A stretch of DNA of 64,000 nucleotides. Source: Legionella cincinnatiensis. GTDB taxonomy: Bacteria > Pseudomonadota > Gammaproteobacteria > Legionellales > Legionellaceae. Below the pieces are notes generated by a model that searched no databases, was not told the origin of the DNA, and was given only the letters and a program-made list of their open reading frames with translations. The stretch covers positions 3,286,001-3,350,000 of the forward strand of contig NZ_UGNX01000001.1 in NCBI RefSeq assembly GCF_900452415.1. The letters are read 5' to 3'. Shown here piece by piece: positions 37,301 through 47,137 of the stretch; positions within the stretch are counted from its first letter, which is position 1; every line of letters begins with the position of its first letter. Position numbers and translations under genes: made by a program.

Positions 37301-39313
37301 ATGAGCCACAGTCACCCCTTTGGGGTGACCCGTGGAACCCGAGGTGTAAATCACATAAGCACTTTGCTCCGGATGGATTGCCACCCCAGGATCTGTGCTC
37401 GGATAAGACGTACGTGGATCCTCAAGGAACAATACCTTCAGGGATTCAATAACAGGCAAGCCACTGGCCAGCGCCCGCTCCGTCAAAAGATGGCTCACAC
37501 CTGCGTCTGTTAACATATAAACAAGGCGCTCAGAGGGATAAGCGGGATCTAAAGGAACAAAAGCACCTCCCGCTTTTAATACGGCCAACATCGCGATAAT
37601 CATTTGCGGGGAACGCGTTACGTTCACACCCACTCGAATCTCAGCTCCCACCCCACAAGCAATTAATTGATGAGCAAGGCGATTAGCACAGACCTCTAAA
37701 TCAGACCAACTCAACGTGGCCGAACTGTGAATCAATGCCTGCCTTTCACCATAACAACGGGCTTGCTCTGCTAACGTATGATGGATAGGGATAAATGCGG
37801 GTTGTGCAACTATTGCATTTGCATTCCAACGCGCAATATCCGTATGCTCTTCCTGTGTCAGCAATGACAATTGCGCCAACAGGGTATTTGGAGCTTCGAC
37901 ACATTGTTTAAGAATTGCGAAAAAGTGGGTATTCAACTGCGCTATCGTCGCTTGGGTAAACAGCACACTGCTGTATACCCAAGCCCCCCAAAGACTGCCA
38001 TCAGCCTTTTCTTCGGTTGACAAGGTCAAATCAAATTTCGCCAGAGCACTTCCAACAGAGACCTCTTCAACCAACAATCCAGGCCAAGTTAGTGGAGTAC
38101 GAGCCACTTGATGATTAACCATAACTTGAAATAAAGGATGCTGCTCAGCTTGACGAGTTATGTCCAGTGCTTCTACCAATTGTTCAAACGGTAGATCTTG
38201 ATGCGCTTCAATATCCAATAGGGCGCTTTTAACTTGTGTCAGCAGTGAGCCAAAACTCATCTCGCCGGTAAGACAGGTACGTAGCACCACCGTATTAATG
38301 AACAAGCCAATCAGCTTGGCACTTTCCGCTCGTTGTCGTCCTGCAACAGGTATGCCAAGACGAATATCAGTTTGTCCAGTATAACGATATAACAAAACAT
38401 TAAAACTGGCTAATAACAACATGAACAATGTAACACCGTGTTGTTGTGCTAAGTGACGTGCGTGTGTGTGCAGCTCAGGAGGAACAGTAAATTCATAACG
38501 TGCCGCCGTATGTGGAATTCCAGTGGATCTAGTGTATTTAACAGGCAATTCAAGTTGTGGGTGGTTTGTACCTAAGAATTCGCGCCACCAGGTCAGTTGA
38601 CGTTGCCCTTCGCCCGCCTCTAACCAATGACGCTGCCACTGCGAAAAATCAGGATACTGAATCGGTAAAGGCGGTAGCGTAAGTTCAATACCAAGACACG
38701 CCGAGTGATAACCTTGCGCTAACTCATCAAGCATAAGTGCTGCTGACCAGCCGTCAGACACGATATGATGCACTGTCAGTAGCAATAAATGTTGCTGAGG
38801 ACTTTGACGGATTAACATAACGCGCAACAATGGGCCAGTGCTCAGATCAAATGGCTGTAATGCTTCTCGTTCTGCTGCTTGGAGCACTTCCTGTTCGGTA
38901 GCCCCTTCCAAATCCAAGCGACGAATAGGGACTGGCGCCGGTGGATGAATATGTTGCAGTACCTCTCCTGTGGCATTCATAATAAACGTGGTTCGAAGTG
39001 CTTCGTGACGAGCCACTAGTGCATTCATGCTCTTGGTTAGCGCTGCCTCGTTCAATATACCACTGAGCGCGAGACGACCAGCCATAGTGTAAGCAGGGCT
39101 ATCTGGATTCAAGTTCCATAAATACCATAAGCGCGCCTGTGCATAAGACGCAGGGAGCTGATCTTTATCTGCTCCATTTACACTACGCGGCACAATAGGT
39201 ATCAGGCTAAAATCAATATCGTGCTCAGTTAAACGTTCTAAAAAGAGTTTACGTTGCGCCGGTGTTCGTTCAGCAAAGTTGCGCGCTAATTGCTGAAGTT
39301 TATCCTCATTCAT
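34376..39313 (-). CDS. NRPS with domains C-A-T-C-T (OrbJ-like, last module)
   Basis: A 1,645-residue assembly-line enzyme. Order: C domain (HHIVSDGWS, about 172), A domain (about 500-1000, with YTSGSTGHPKG), T (FFMLGGHSLTAMQ, about 1045), a second intact C (HHIAADGWS, about 1220), and a final T (FFALGLSSLDCC). No A domain precedes the last T and no thioesterase or reductase ends the protein. Extracted code DLEAAGGISK shares Asp, Glu, Gly, Ile and Lys positions with known hydroxyornithine codes. The terminal C-T probably releases or caps the chain with an amine (putrescine in ornibactin). Start overlaps the previous stop (ATGA). Its A-T part is almost identical to that of the starter NRPS. Confidence 0.93.
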   Translation of the reverse strand: MNEDKLQQLARNFAERTPAQRKLFLERLTEHDIDFSLIPIVPRSVNGADKDQLPASYAQARLWYLWNLNPDSPAYTMAGRLALSGILNEAALTKSMNALVARHEALRTTFIMNATGEVLQHIHPPAPVPIRRLDLEGATEQEVLQAAEREALQPFDLSTGPLLRVMLIRQSPQQHLLLLTVHHIVSDGWSAALMLDELAQGYHSACLGIELTLPPLPIQYPDFSQWQRHWLEAGEGQRQLTWWREFLGTNHPQLELPVKYTRSTGIPHTAARYEFTVPPELHTHARHLAQQHGVTLFMLLLASFNVLLYRYTGQTDIRLGIPVAGRQRAESAKLIGLFINTVVLRTCLTGEMSFGSLLTQVKSALLDIEAHQDLPFEQLVEALDITRQAEQHPLFQVMVNHQVARTPLTWPGLLVEEVSVGSALAKFDLTLSTEEKADGSLWGAWVYSSVLFTQATIAQLNTHFFAILKQCVEAPNTLLAQLSLLTQEEHTDIARWNANAIVAQPAFIPIHHTLAEQARCYGERQALIHSSATLSWSDLEVCANRLAHQLIACGVGAEIRVGVNVTRSPQMIIAMLAVLKAGGAFVPLDPAYPSERLVYMLTDAGVSHLLTERALASGLPVIESLKVLFLEDPRTSYPSTDPGVAIHPEQSAYVIYTSGSTGHPKGVTVAHEALAHHCQAIGACYDLSSQDRVLHFASINFDLAHEYWLMPLSYGASLVITDQPLWGAQEMCEQLLHHGVTVAAFPPSYLLQLTQAVQSRGLKLPLRVLAFGGEALSSTHFNQVRAAFSPATLINGYGPTEAVISPMLWITTPKSEPSSWQGGAYLPIGTPVGARSAYVLDGSLNPLPVGVAGELYLGGVLLARGYHQRAGLTAEHFIPDPWHVGGRLYRTGDRARWRADGSVEYLGRVDNQVKLRGQRIELGEIEVQLLACAEVCEAVVVLQGEGVQARLVAYVVPYCAPLDWAGLQQQLAQRLPAAMLPSQWVELSKLPVNGSGKLDRHALPIPTSEEDVRPYRAPQSATEISLAAIWAEVLQVARVGLDDHFFMLGGHSLTAMQICTRIQKQMGLMVPLRTLFDTPLFGAFAQRVARECGESNTVVPGLIPHHHPEYAIPLSFAQQSLWFLWQLAPYDSGYNIFTALRCHGKLDRTILQRCIDALIVRHTALRTTFSRNVHGQLQQNIHAPTSLLIREDDFSHHPPTARLAIAQRVATEESQQPFNLKHGPLIRLRLLHLSPDDHVMLLSIHHIAADGWSMGIFFKELTALYRAELMGSTIELPELSITYADYASWQQRPGVAQASSLAYWRTQLTNLPQLLLPSISTSFGHTPTLRGEQLLFRLDPILLQKARTFAQQQGTTLSMLLQTIFHVALYRHTGQADQCIGTLLSNREHLTTENLVGLFLNALPLRVCIDSTQSLMVLLSMVKDTVLGAQAHADVPFIKLVEALRPPRSAGRNPLFQVLYNFLPPNADTLTLPDLQIEEFPVPRNTLVFDLEFDLAENAHGQVRGALSYAIERVDAAFAHALWEDYPHLLAALLNAPDASLATLITPIAPATIIKTKPQEIAPPHVALEARLATIFMEVLGLSIMLTRDDNFFALGLSSLDCCFVVEHARQQGITLCVNDLFLYQTLAELAAALAVSSVALKSPI
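36143..37798 (-). repeat. 1,656-bp direct repeat, copy 1 (A-T region)
   Basis: Near-identical to 47315-48970 with a constant offset of 11,172 bp and no indels. The stretch runs from the start of the A domain to the T-domain serine region. Differences are scattered single bases (for example GGCTGATCC versus GTCTGATCC). It encodes the same specificity code. Confidence 0.95.
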
Positions 39314-42300
39314 TGGGCCTCCATTTCATCTAACAAGGCATCCAGAATATCCAGCTTGTTCTCGTTCAAGCGACACGTAGCCGCTTGATCGATCATGCAT
39401 GCAAAGTCTGCTAATATGGGTGTGTCAAAAACCTGCCGTAACGGAATACTCAGTTGTAATTCCTGCTTAAGCCGTGAGATAACCTGAGTAGCTGATAAAG
39501 AGTGTCCTCCCAAGCGGAAGAAATGATCCCTACGCCCGACCTGCTCTATACCCAATACCTGACACCAAATTGCCGCCAATTGTTGTTCCGTATGAGTCAA
39601 CGGTATAGCCTGGCTATCGCTTTGCCAAACTGGCTCGGGCAATGCTTTGCGGTCTAACTTACCATTGAAATTCAGTGGCATCGCCTCCAATAAAATCAAT
39701 TGTGCCGGCAGCATAAAATGAGGTAGATGTGCTGCGAGGTAGTCAAGCAATAGCTGCTTACTGCATTCTTGTTTTAATACCACATAAGCGATCAACTGTT
39801 CGCCAGAAAATACCTGCACTACTGCCTCTTGTACTGCAGGATGGCTCAACAATTGTGCTTCAATTTCTCCTAATTCGATACGCTGACCACGCAGTTTCAC
39901 TTGTCCATCGATGCGCCCCAAGTACTCTAGGACACCATCCACACGCCAGCGTGCTAAATCCCCACTGCGATAAAGTCGGGCCCCATGCTGGAATGGATCA
40001 GGAATAAAAGAGGCCGCTGTCAATGCTGCTTTCCTAAGATAGCCACGTGCCAAACCTATTCCGCCAATATAGAGCTCTCCTTTAACACCGGGAGGCAAAG
40101 GATTGAGTGCATCATCCAGAATGTGGATTTGCGTTTGATGAATAGGCAGACCAATGGGCACTGAATCTACATCATCATGCTGGTAAGTCCGATGCGTAAC
40201 GTCAATAGCAGCTTCTGTTGGACCATAAAGGTTATGCAGTTCAATATGTGGCAAACAGTTCTTGACGTGCGCGGCTAATTTGGCAGATAAGGGTTCTCCA
40301 CTGGAGATAATATGCCGTAATTGGGAGAAGCGACGCGAATCCACCCCATTTGCGAGGAACGCATGCAGCATCGATGGTACAAAATGGAGAACAGTTACGG
40401 TATGCTGTTCGATTAATGCAGCTATTTGTACAGGATCCTGGTGATCTTCTGGAGCAGCAATGGCTAAGCGTGCACCAAACATAAGTGGCCAAAAAAATTC
40501 CCACACAGAAACATCGAAACTAAAGGGAGTTTTTTGTAATACCGTGTCAGACTCTGTTAAACCATAGCGTGTTTGCATCCACTGTAAGCGGTTATGCAAA
40601 GCGCCATGTGTGTTGCCCACTCCTTTTGGTTGACCGGTGGAGCCAGAAGTGTATAGTAAATAAGCTAATTGATCTGGGTGAGGATCTAGGACAAGAACAT
40701 CCTGCGGATAGGATGATAGATCTTCATTATCCAAACATAATAATGGTACTTCCCCGTCAATGTCGTCGCATAATGTACTTTGTGTTAGAAGCAAAACAGG
40801 TTGTGCATCAGCCAATATAGAAACACGGCGTGCCTTGGGATAACGCGGGTCGATAGGTACATACGCTGCACCTGCTTTCAGCACACCGAGTAAGCTTATC
40901 ACCAACTCAAAAGAACGCTCCATGCATATCGCAACAGGATCATCCGACGTGACTCCTAGTGCACGCAAGCGATGTGCTAATTGATTAGCGCGTTGATCCA
41001 ATTCACGATAATTCATGCTCTGTGTACCAAATAATAAGGCCACTGCATCGGGTTGGCTCTGTGCTTGACGTTCAAAGTCACGATGTATAGCATTGAATGC
41101 GAGTGTATCTCCCATTGCTGTTGCGTTCCATGTCATTAATTGCGTTTGCTCTTGATGGGTGAGCAAAGACAATGTACCAAGTGGACGATCTAGATTTTGG
41201 GCAAGCTCTGTAAGCAGTACTGCAAAGTGGTTATGGAGATTCTCAATTTCTACAGCATTAAAATAGCTGCGATCAAAGCCATACTCCACCGCCAGCGTAT
41301 CACCCTGTGTAATCACTAGCGTGAGAGGATAGTTGGTTGCTTCGACATTAGCTAATTGATCAAACTGCAAAGAAGTCGCGTGACGCTCGTTCCATTCGCG
41401 TGCTACGGGATAATTTTCAAATACGATCAAACTATCGAAGAGCGCCTGCCCGCTTTGACCCGCCCAACGTTGAATATCAAATAACGGTGTATGTGCGTAT
41501 TCACGGAGGGTAATATTATCGGCTTGTACCGCACGTAACCATTCTCCACCAGTCTGCGTAGCGAGTGGAGTAAGCTGTACTGGCAAGGTGTTAATAAACA
41601 ATCCAAGTACATTCTCGATTCCGGCTAATTCAGGAGGACGCCCAGCAACCGTGGAACCAAACACCACACTATGTTGGCCAGTATAACGCTGCAACAGTAA
41701 ACCCCAAGCTCCTTGAATGAGTGTATTAAGCGTAATGCGTGCGGCACGCGCTGCTTCCTGTATTTGTGCATAGTTGGCACTACACCATTGCCGTTGTATC
41801 GTTTCATAGCCAGTAATATTGTGATGACGCTGTTGTACCAATCGTGTGACTTCTTTGAGTTGCGATAAGCGTGTTTGCCAGAACCGACGGCTCGCTTCTT
41901 CTGATTGAGTAATTAACCAGGCAATATAATCTCGATAACGTAATGGGCTCAACGGTGCTAAAGGTGTTCCCGCGTAATGTTGCAAAACTTCACTCCACAA
42001 TTGTGCAGTACTCCAGCCATCGAGCAAAAGATGATGACGTGTCCAAATTAGGTGATAATGATGTTCTGTAAGACGTAGCAATGCGAGACGCATAAGCGGC
42101 GGACGAAGTAAATCAAATGGTCGTTGACGCTCAGCCTGCGTAAATGCAATTAATGCCGCGCTGGAGTCTTCTTTACCACGCCAATCATGGTAGTCCAAGG
42201 ACAGGTGTGCGTTGTGATACAGCACTTGTTGGGGAACGCTAACCCCTTCGTACCAAAAGCCAGTGCGCAAAATATCGTGCCGCTTTACAGCTGCTTGCCA

Positions 42301-45300
42301 GGCTGCGGCCAAACGCGCAACATCAGGATCAGTCAACCTCATTGATAACTGATTGATGTACGTCATATCGCCTGGTGTTAACTGCGCATGAAATAGCAAG
42401 CCTTGTTGCAACGGTGCAGCCGGATAAATATCAGCAATATCATGTGCAAATACAGGTAAAGATGCAAGTTCAGCTGGCTTTAAATGCGTGAGTGGAAAAT
42501 GATTAGATTGCAGGATATTGTCAGATTGTGCAACACTTTGGGTAATTAAAGAGAGGAGTTCCTGACGATATTCATCGACTAAGCATTGAATCGTATCTTT
42601 ACGATACATCTTACGACTAAACACCCAATTAAGTACAAGCTCATTTGCGTTAATCTGACCATGAATTGCTAGCCAGTTAGTGAGCGACCCACTGCTATCA
42701 CGCTCAGTACCAGAAGTACCAAATATGGGGTGTAATAAAGTCTGGTCAGTAGGGTGATTAGCAAATTGCCCTAAGTAGTTAAAAGTAACGCGTGGTCTAG
42801 GGAGTGCCGTAATCAAAGAACGCCATTCGGCGCATGCCAGATACTGCAAAATGCCAAAACCAATACCTTTACAAGGAATCTGACGCAAGGTATCTTGCAC
42901 CTCTTTGAGCGTTGCTTCACGCTGTTCTTTCACCTGGAAACATACTGGAAAGTGGCTTGTAAACCAGCCGATAGTACGTGATAAATCAATGTCCTCAAAC
43001 AGCGCTTCACGCCCATGACCTTCTAATTCTATCAATACTTTGTCACAGGCTGTAAAGCGACTTAATGTATCTATCAAAGCACTGAGCAGCAATGAATAAA
43101 CATCAGATGTCGCATTGAGTAATCGCTGGGTCATGTTAGAATTAAGTTTCATCTCCACTTGCATCGAATCGCTTAGGAGTCCTGTTTCAACAGGGATATC
43201 ACGTGGAAAAGCAATTGGGGCATCAGCTAACGCAGTCCAATAAGGTAGTTCTACAGCCAACGCATCGCTGTTAGCATAGTTCATCAAACGCATAGCCCAA
43301 GCATTACTGGGGCTACTTGGTGCTGGTAAAACAGGTGCGAGCAATTTCTCATGTGTGAGTTGACGATACGCCGTATCAAGATCATCAATGAGTATGCGCC
43401 ATGAAACACCATCCACAGCCAAATGATGAATCGTGATAAACAAAAATTGGGTGCCATCAGCAGATTCGGCTAATACCGCACGCAGTAATTCGCCCCTATC
43501 CAAATTAAGACTTCGATGTGCCTCATCACATACAGCAGCCCATTGTGTCTCACTCGTCCAAGGCCGTAACCAAAGAATATCTGTCGCAGATAGTGGCATG
43601 ACATAGGCACGCCAACGCCCATATTGATCTTGATAGCAACAACGCAAGCTCGGGTGCTGCTCAAGTACAGCAATGAAAGCGCGCTGCAAACAGGCTGGAT
43701 CAATACGCTCTCTTAAAGAAAAACACAAAGCCTGATTCCAATGATGACGATTGCTAATATTCAGCGTAAAAAATCGCAATTGTGCTGGAGTTAGTGATAA
43801 AACCTCCTGAGTAAATGGACGCGACGAGGTAACGAAGGCCTTGGCCGATGAACTATCAATAGCAGTTGCCACGAGCGCCAATTCACTAATGGTTTGCTGT
43901 TCAAATAGCTGCTTTGGTGTTAACTTCAAACCTTGTTTGCGTGCCCGTGCGATGATTTGTAGGCTTAGAATTGAATCACCTCCCAGGGAAAAGAAATTAT
44001 CGTGCAGTCCAACTGCTGTTATTCCCAATACCGCTTGCCAAATTTCAAGCAAGATCTGCTCATTTCTTGAATAAGCATTCTGCTTAGTCAAATTGATAGA
44101 TGAAGTGTTCTTGTTGGGTAGAGGAAGTGCTTTACGATCTACCTTACCATTAGCCGTCAGAGGCATGTTCTCTAGTATGAAAAAATAGGTAGGACACATG
44201 TAATCAGGTAAATGATGTGTCAGAGCTTGCTTTATCTCATCCACCACCAATCGCTTACCAACATCAGGTACAACATAACCGATTAATTGCTGATGATTCG
44301 TATCACCATTGAGTACTGTAAAGAGAGCTTCTGCCATAGCAACGCCGGGTAAAGAACGTAGAGCCGAAGCAACCTCAGAGAGTTCAACTCGATAACCCCG
44401 TATTTTGACCTGATCATCCACTCGACCCAAGAAATCCAATAGACCATTAGGTAGCATCCGCACGAGATCACCAGTGCGATAAAGTCGTGCCCCATCGGCC
44501 CATGGATGCGGTATAAATCGTTCCGCTGTCAAGTCTGGACGTTCCAAGTACCCCCGCGCTAAACCTGGGCCCCCAAGATAGAGTTCGCCAGTGCTGCCAC
44601 GTGGCACAGGATTGAGATCACTATTTAAAATATAAGCTTCACCATAAGGTAAGGGGCGACCTAAAGGCACACTCGCCCCTTTAATATCTTTGGAAGATTG
44701 TGTTGCATCTTGCGTTAAAATACCGACCGTTGTTTCTGTGGGTCCATAGTGATTAAATACCTGGCAATTCGGATGCAATGTACGCACACGCTCTAACAGT
44801 GACCATGGTAGCGCTTCTCCTCCCAGGATCAAGGCGTGACGTGGCAGCACCGCAGCTGGGTTAGCAGCAGCAAGTAAGCCTTGCAAATGACTTGGCACAA
44901 TTTTCAATACACCAACTTGGTGCGCGTCCATATAAGCAGCAAAATGGTCGGGATCAAAAGCATGTTCTACGGAGAGAAGATGCAGTGTTCGTCCTGAACA
45001 TAAGGCACCAAACAACATAGTGTGCCCAAGATCCGCGCTAACGCTAGATACCAGCGCCATGCTGCTGTCTTTTGGAAGCTGAAAACGTGCTAACATTCCG
45101 CTCACATAAGTAGCCAGCGCTCGATGGCTGATTACAACACCTTTGGGCTGGCCAGTAGAACCCGAAGTATAAATCACATAGGCTGCTGCATCGGCTGGAG
45201 GATATTTTGTCAATGGAGTTGTATCGTAATTAGTCCATGTTGGCTCAGTTTCCAGGGAAATTACCCGCATTTCTGCTCCTATGACAGCCTGAGCCCCTAT

Positions 45301-47133
45301 TGCATCCGTCAACACACATTGCACCCCGGAATTGCGCAATAACAAGGATAAACGAGCGGGTGGTAGCTGAGGATCAAGCGGCAAATAAGCAGCCCCTGTT
45401 TTTAACACAGCAAGTATACCGATAACCCAAGGTACTGAGCGTGTTGCACATATTGCCACACGCTGCTCAACTCCCACACCATGTGCCTGTAAAAAACGTG
45501 CCAAACGATTAGACTGGTTATCCAGTTCAGCAAAGCTAATGCTCTGGGTTTCATCACGTACGGCAATGGCGTGATTTTGTAGCGCTACACTCTGCGCCCA
45601 TGCAGAGAGAATAGAGGTAGGAGGGTGCGGCAATGATTCACCACGCAACATAAAATCGGCAGGCTGACAAGGAATCTGTAAACCAGCAAGATAAATTTCA
45701 GGAGTGGCGGCAACGGCTTTAAGTATACTCACATAACTATCAGCAAAACCCTCCGCCGTGGCTGCGTCAAATAAATCGGTGGCATAATTAAATATCGCCT
45801 CGATTCCATGTGTGCATTCAGTGACATCTAAAGACAGATCAAAACGAGCAGCGTGATCAGGTAACGGCCGTAGTTTTGCGGTCAACTCAGGTAAATCAAT
45901 GAGTTCTGGCAAAGCAATTTGTTGCGTGAATTTAACTTGTACGAGGGGATTATAGCTGACGTTACGCTTAATTTTTAACGCGTCTACTAAGACATCAAAT
46001 GGCAACTCCTGATGAGCTTGTGCACCTAATACCGCTGTTTTGATTTGGGCGAGTAACTCCGTAAAACGCATCTCTCCCTTAAGTTGAGCGGGCAATACCT
46101 GAATATTAACAAAGAGACCCACCACATTTTCTGCCTCACGACGCGTCCGACCCGCTACAGATACTCCAACACAAATTTCTGTCTGCCCACTCAGGCGCCA
46201 TAACAACAGATGATACGCCGCCAATAAGACCATAAACAAAGTTGCCTCATGATTTTGAGCTAGAGTACGCAAAGCAGCCGAGCATGCTTCATCCAGAACT
46301 ACAGTATGCCGCGCTCCTCGCAAGCTAGGACTGGTTAGGCGAGGATAATCGGTCGGCAATTGCAGCACAGGAGATTCATCAACTAAAGTACCCAGGGTTG
46401 CCCGCCACCATGCAAGTTCGCGCTCGCGTTCCCCAGCATCCAACCAATGGCGTTGCCAGAGTGCATAATCGCTATATTGAATCGGTAATTCGGGTAGATT
46501 GGGTTGTTTTCCTTGTACAAAAGCGCAGTAACACAGTGCAAATTCCTCTAGTAATAAAGCCACAGACCAACCATCAGAAATAATGTGGTGTTGTACTAAT
46601 AACAAGAAATGCACAGATGCATTGAATTTGAATAAATGGACGCGCAACAAAGGACCGGTGCTTAAATCAAAGGCTTGTCGTGTTTCCTGTTCTGTTATAC
46701 GCTCAAGTTCGCTCTGTTGTTGTGTGGAAGATAAAGTGGAAAGATCAGTTTCAATGATGTTTAGTGAAGCCGCCTCATATATACGTTGTTCGGCCTGTCC
46801 ATCGCTGCGTGCATGAAATGTAGTACGCAACGCCGCATGGCGCGCGATCAAAGCGTTAAAACTAGCATCTAGTGCAGTTCGATTCAATACACCATCTAGC
46901 TGCAACAGTGCAGGAATATGGTAAGCACTTTGACCGGGTTGCATCTGCTCTAAAAACCACATGCGTTGCTGCGCAAACGACAATGGCATAGCACTATCTG
47001 CTGGCACGGCAGGTACGATAGGAAGACGCGAAAAATCGATACCTTTTTGTGCTAAAACCTGCAAAAATGCACTGCGCTTTTCTGCTGGTAACGCAATGAA
47101 ACGACGAGCAATATCATATTTATTGAGTGACAT
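39310..47133 (-). CDS. NRPS with domains C-A-T-E-C-A-T (OrbI-like, Asp and Ser modules)
   Basis: A 2,607-residue enzyme. Order: C (HHIISDGWS, about 183), A (YVIYTSGSTGQPKG), T (FFSLGGDSILSLQ), E (HHLAVDGVSW, and NYLGQF), C of the type accepting a D-residue (HHLLLDGWS), A (YLLYTSGSTGQPKG), T (FFRLGGHSLSATQ). Codes read by hand are DLTKIGHVGK, the aspartate code, and DVWHISLIDK, one change from the serine code DVWHLSLIDK. So it should add D-Asp then Ser, exactly as in ornibactin and malleobactin. The true start is ATG 47133, 4 nt after the starter gene stop; longer frames overlap that gene. Confidence 0.95.
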   Translation of the reverse strand: MSLNKYDIARRFIALPAEKRSAFLQVLAQKGIDFSRLPIVPAVPADSAMPLSFAQQRMWFLEQMQPGQSAYHIPALLQLDGVLNRTALDASFNALIARHAALRTTFHARSDGQAEQRIYEAASLNIIETDLSTLSSTQQQSELERITEQETRQAFDLSTGPLLRVHLFKFNASVHFLLLVQHHIISDGWSVALLLEEFALCYCAFVQGKQPNLPELPIQYSDYALWQRHWLDAGERERELAWWRATLGTLVDESPVLQLPTDYPRLTSPSLRGARHTVVLDEACSAALRTLAQNHEATLFMVLLAAYHLLLWRLSGQTEICVGVSVAGRTRREAENVVGLFVNIQVLPAQLKGEMRFTELLAQIKTAVLGAQAHQELPFDVLVDALKIKRNVSYNPLVQVKFTQQIALPELIDLPELTAKLRPLPDHAARFDLSLDVTECTHGIEAIFNYATDLFDAATAEGFADSYVSILKAVAATPEIYLAGLQIPCQPADFMLRGESLPHPPTSILSAWAQSVALQNHAIAVRDETQSISFAELDNQSNRLARFLQAHGVGVEQRVAICATRSVPWVIGILAVLKTGAAYLPLDPQLPPARLSLLLRNSGVQCVLTDAIGAQAVIGAEMRVISLETEPTWTNYDTTPLTKYPPADAAAYVIYTSGSTGQPKGVVISHRALATYVSGMLARFQLPKDSSMALVSSVSADLGHTMLFGALCSGRTLHLLSVEHAFDPDHFAAYMDAHQVGVLKIVPSHLQGLLAAANPAAVLPRHALILGGEALPWSLLERVRTLHPNCQVFNHYGPTETTVGILTQDATQSSKDIKGASVPLGRPLPYGEAYILNSDLNPVPRGSTGELYLGGPGLARGYLERPDLTAERFIPHPWADGARLYRTGDLVRMLPNGLLDFLGRVDDQVKIRGYRVELSEVASALRSLPGVAMAEALFTVLNGDTNHQQLIGYVVPDVGKRLVVDEIKQALTHHLPDYMCPTYFFILENMPLTANGKVDRKALPLPNKNTSSINLTKQNAYSRNEQILLEIWQAVLGITAVGLHDNFFSLGGDSILSLQIIARARKQGLKLTPKQLFEQQTISELALVATAIDSSSAKAFVTSSRPFTQEVLSLTPAQLRFFTLNISNRHHWNQALCFSLRERIDPACLQRAFIAVLEQHPSLRCCYQDQYGRWRAYVMPLSATDILWLRPWTSETQWAAVCDEAHRSLNLDRGELLRAVLAESADGTQFLFITIHHLAVDGVSWRILIDDLDTAYRQLTHEKLLAPVLPAPSSPSNAWAMRLMNYANSDALAVELPYWTALADAPIAFPRDIPVETGLLSDSMQVEMKLNSNMTQRLLNATSDVYSLLLSALIDTLSRFTACDKVLIELEGHGREALFEDIDLSRTIGWFTSHFPVCFQVKEQREATLKEVQDTLRQIPCKGIGFGILQYLACAEWRSLITALPRPRVTFNYLGQFANHPTDQTLLHPIFGTSGTERDSSGSLTNWLAIHGQINANELVLNWVFSRKMYRKDTIQCLVDEYRQELLSLITQSVAQSDNILQSNHFPLTHLKPAELASLPVFAHDIADIYPAAPLQQGLLFHAQLTPGDMTYINQLSMRLTDPDVARLAAAWQAAVKRHDILRTGFWYEGVSVPQQVLYHNAHLSLDYHDWRGKEDSSAALIAFTQAERQRPFDLLRPPLMRLALLRLTEHHYHLIWTRHHLLLDGWSTAQLWSEVLQHYAGTPLAPLSPLRYRDYIAWLITQSEEASRRFWQTRLSQLKEVTRLVQQRHHNITGYETIQRQWCSANYAQIQEAARAARITLNTLIQGAWGLLLQRYTGQHSVVFGSTVAGRPPELAGIENVLGLFINTLPVQLTPLATQTGGEWLRAVQADNITLREYAHTPLFDIQRWAGQSGQALFDSLIVFENYPVAREWNERHATSLQFDQLANVEATNYPLTLVITQGDTLAVEYGFDRSYFNAVEIENLHNHFAVLLTELAQNLDRPLGTLSLLTHQEQTQLMTWNATAMGDTLAFNAIHRDFERQAQSQPDAVALLFGTQSMNYRELDQRANQLAHRLRALGVTSDDPVAICMERSFELVISLLGVLKAGAAYVPIDPRYPKARRVSILADAQPVLLLTQSTLCDDIDGEVPLLCLDNEDLSSYPQDVLVLDPHPDQLAYLLYTSGSTGQPKGVGNTHGALHNRLQWMQTRYGLTESDTVLQKTPFSFDVSVWEFFWPLMFGARLAIAAPEDHQDPVQIAALIEQHTVTVLHFVPSMLHAFLANGVDSRRFSQLRHIISSGEPLSAKLAAHVKNCLPHIELHNLYGPTEAAIDVTHRTYQHDDVDSVPIGLPIHQTQIHILDDALNPLPPGVKGELYIGGIGLARGYLRKAALTAASFIPDPFQHGARLYRSGDLARWRVDGVLEYLGRIDGQVKLRGQRIELGEIEAQLLSHPAVQEAVVQVFSGEQLIAYVVLKQECSKQLLLDYLAAHLPHFMLPAQLILLEAMPLNFNGKLDRKALPEPVWQSDSQAIPLTHTEQQLAAIWCQVLGIEQVGRRDHFFRLGGHSLSATQVISRLKQELQLSIPLRQVFDTPILADFACMIDQAATCRLNENKLDILDALLDEMEAQ

Positions 47134-47137
47134 TAAA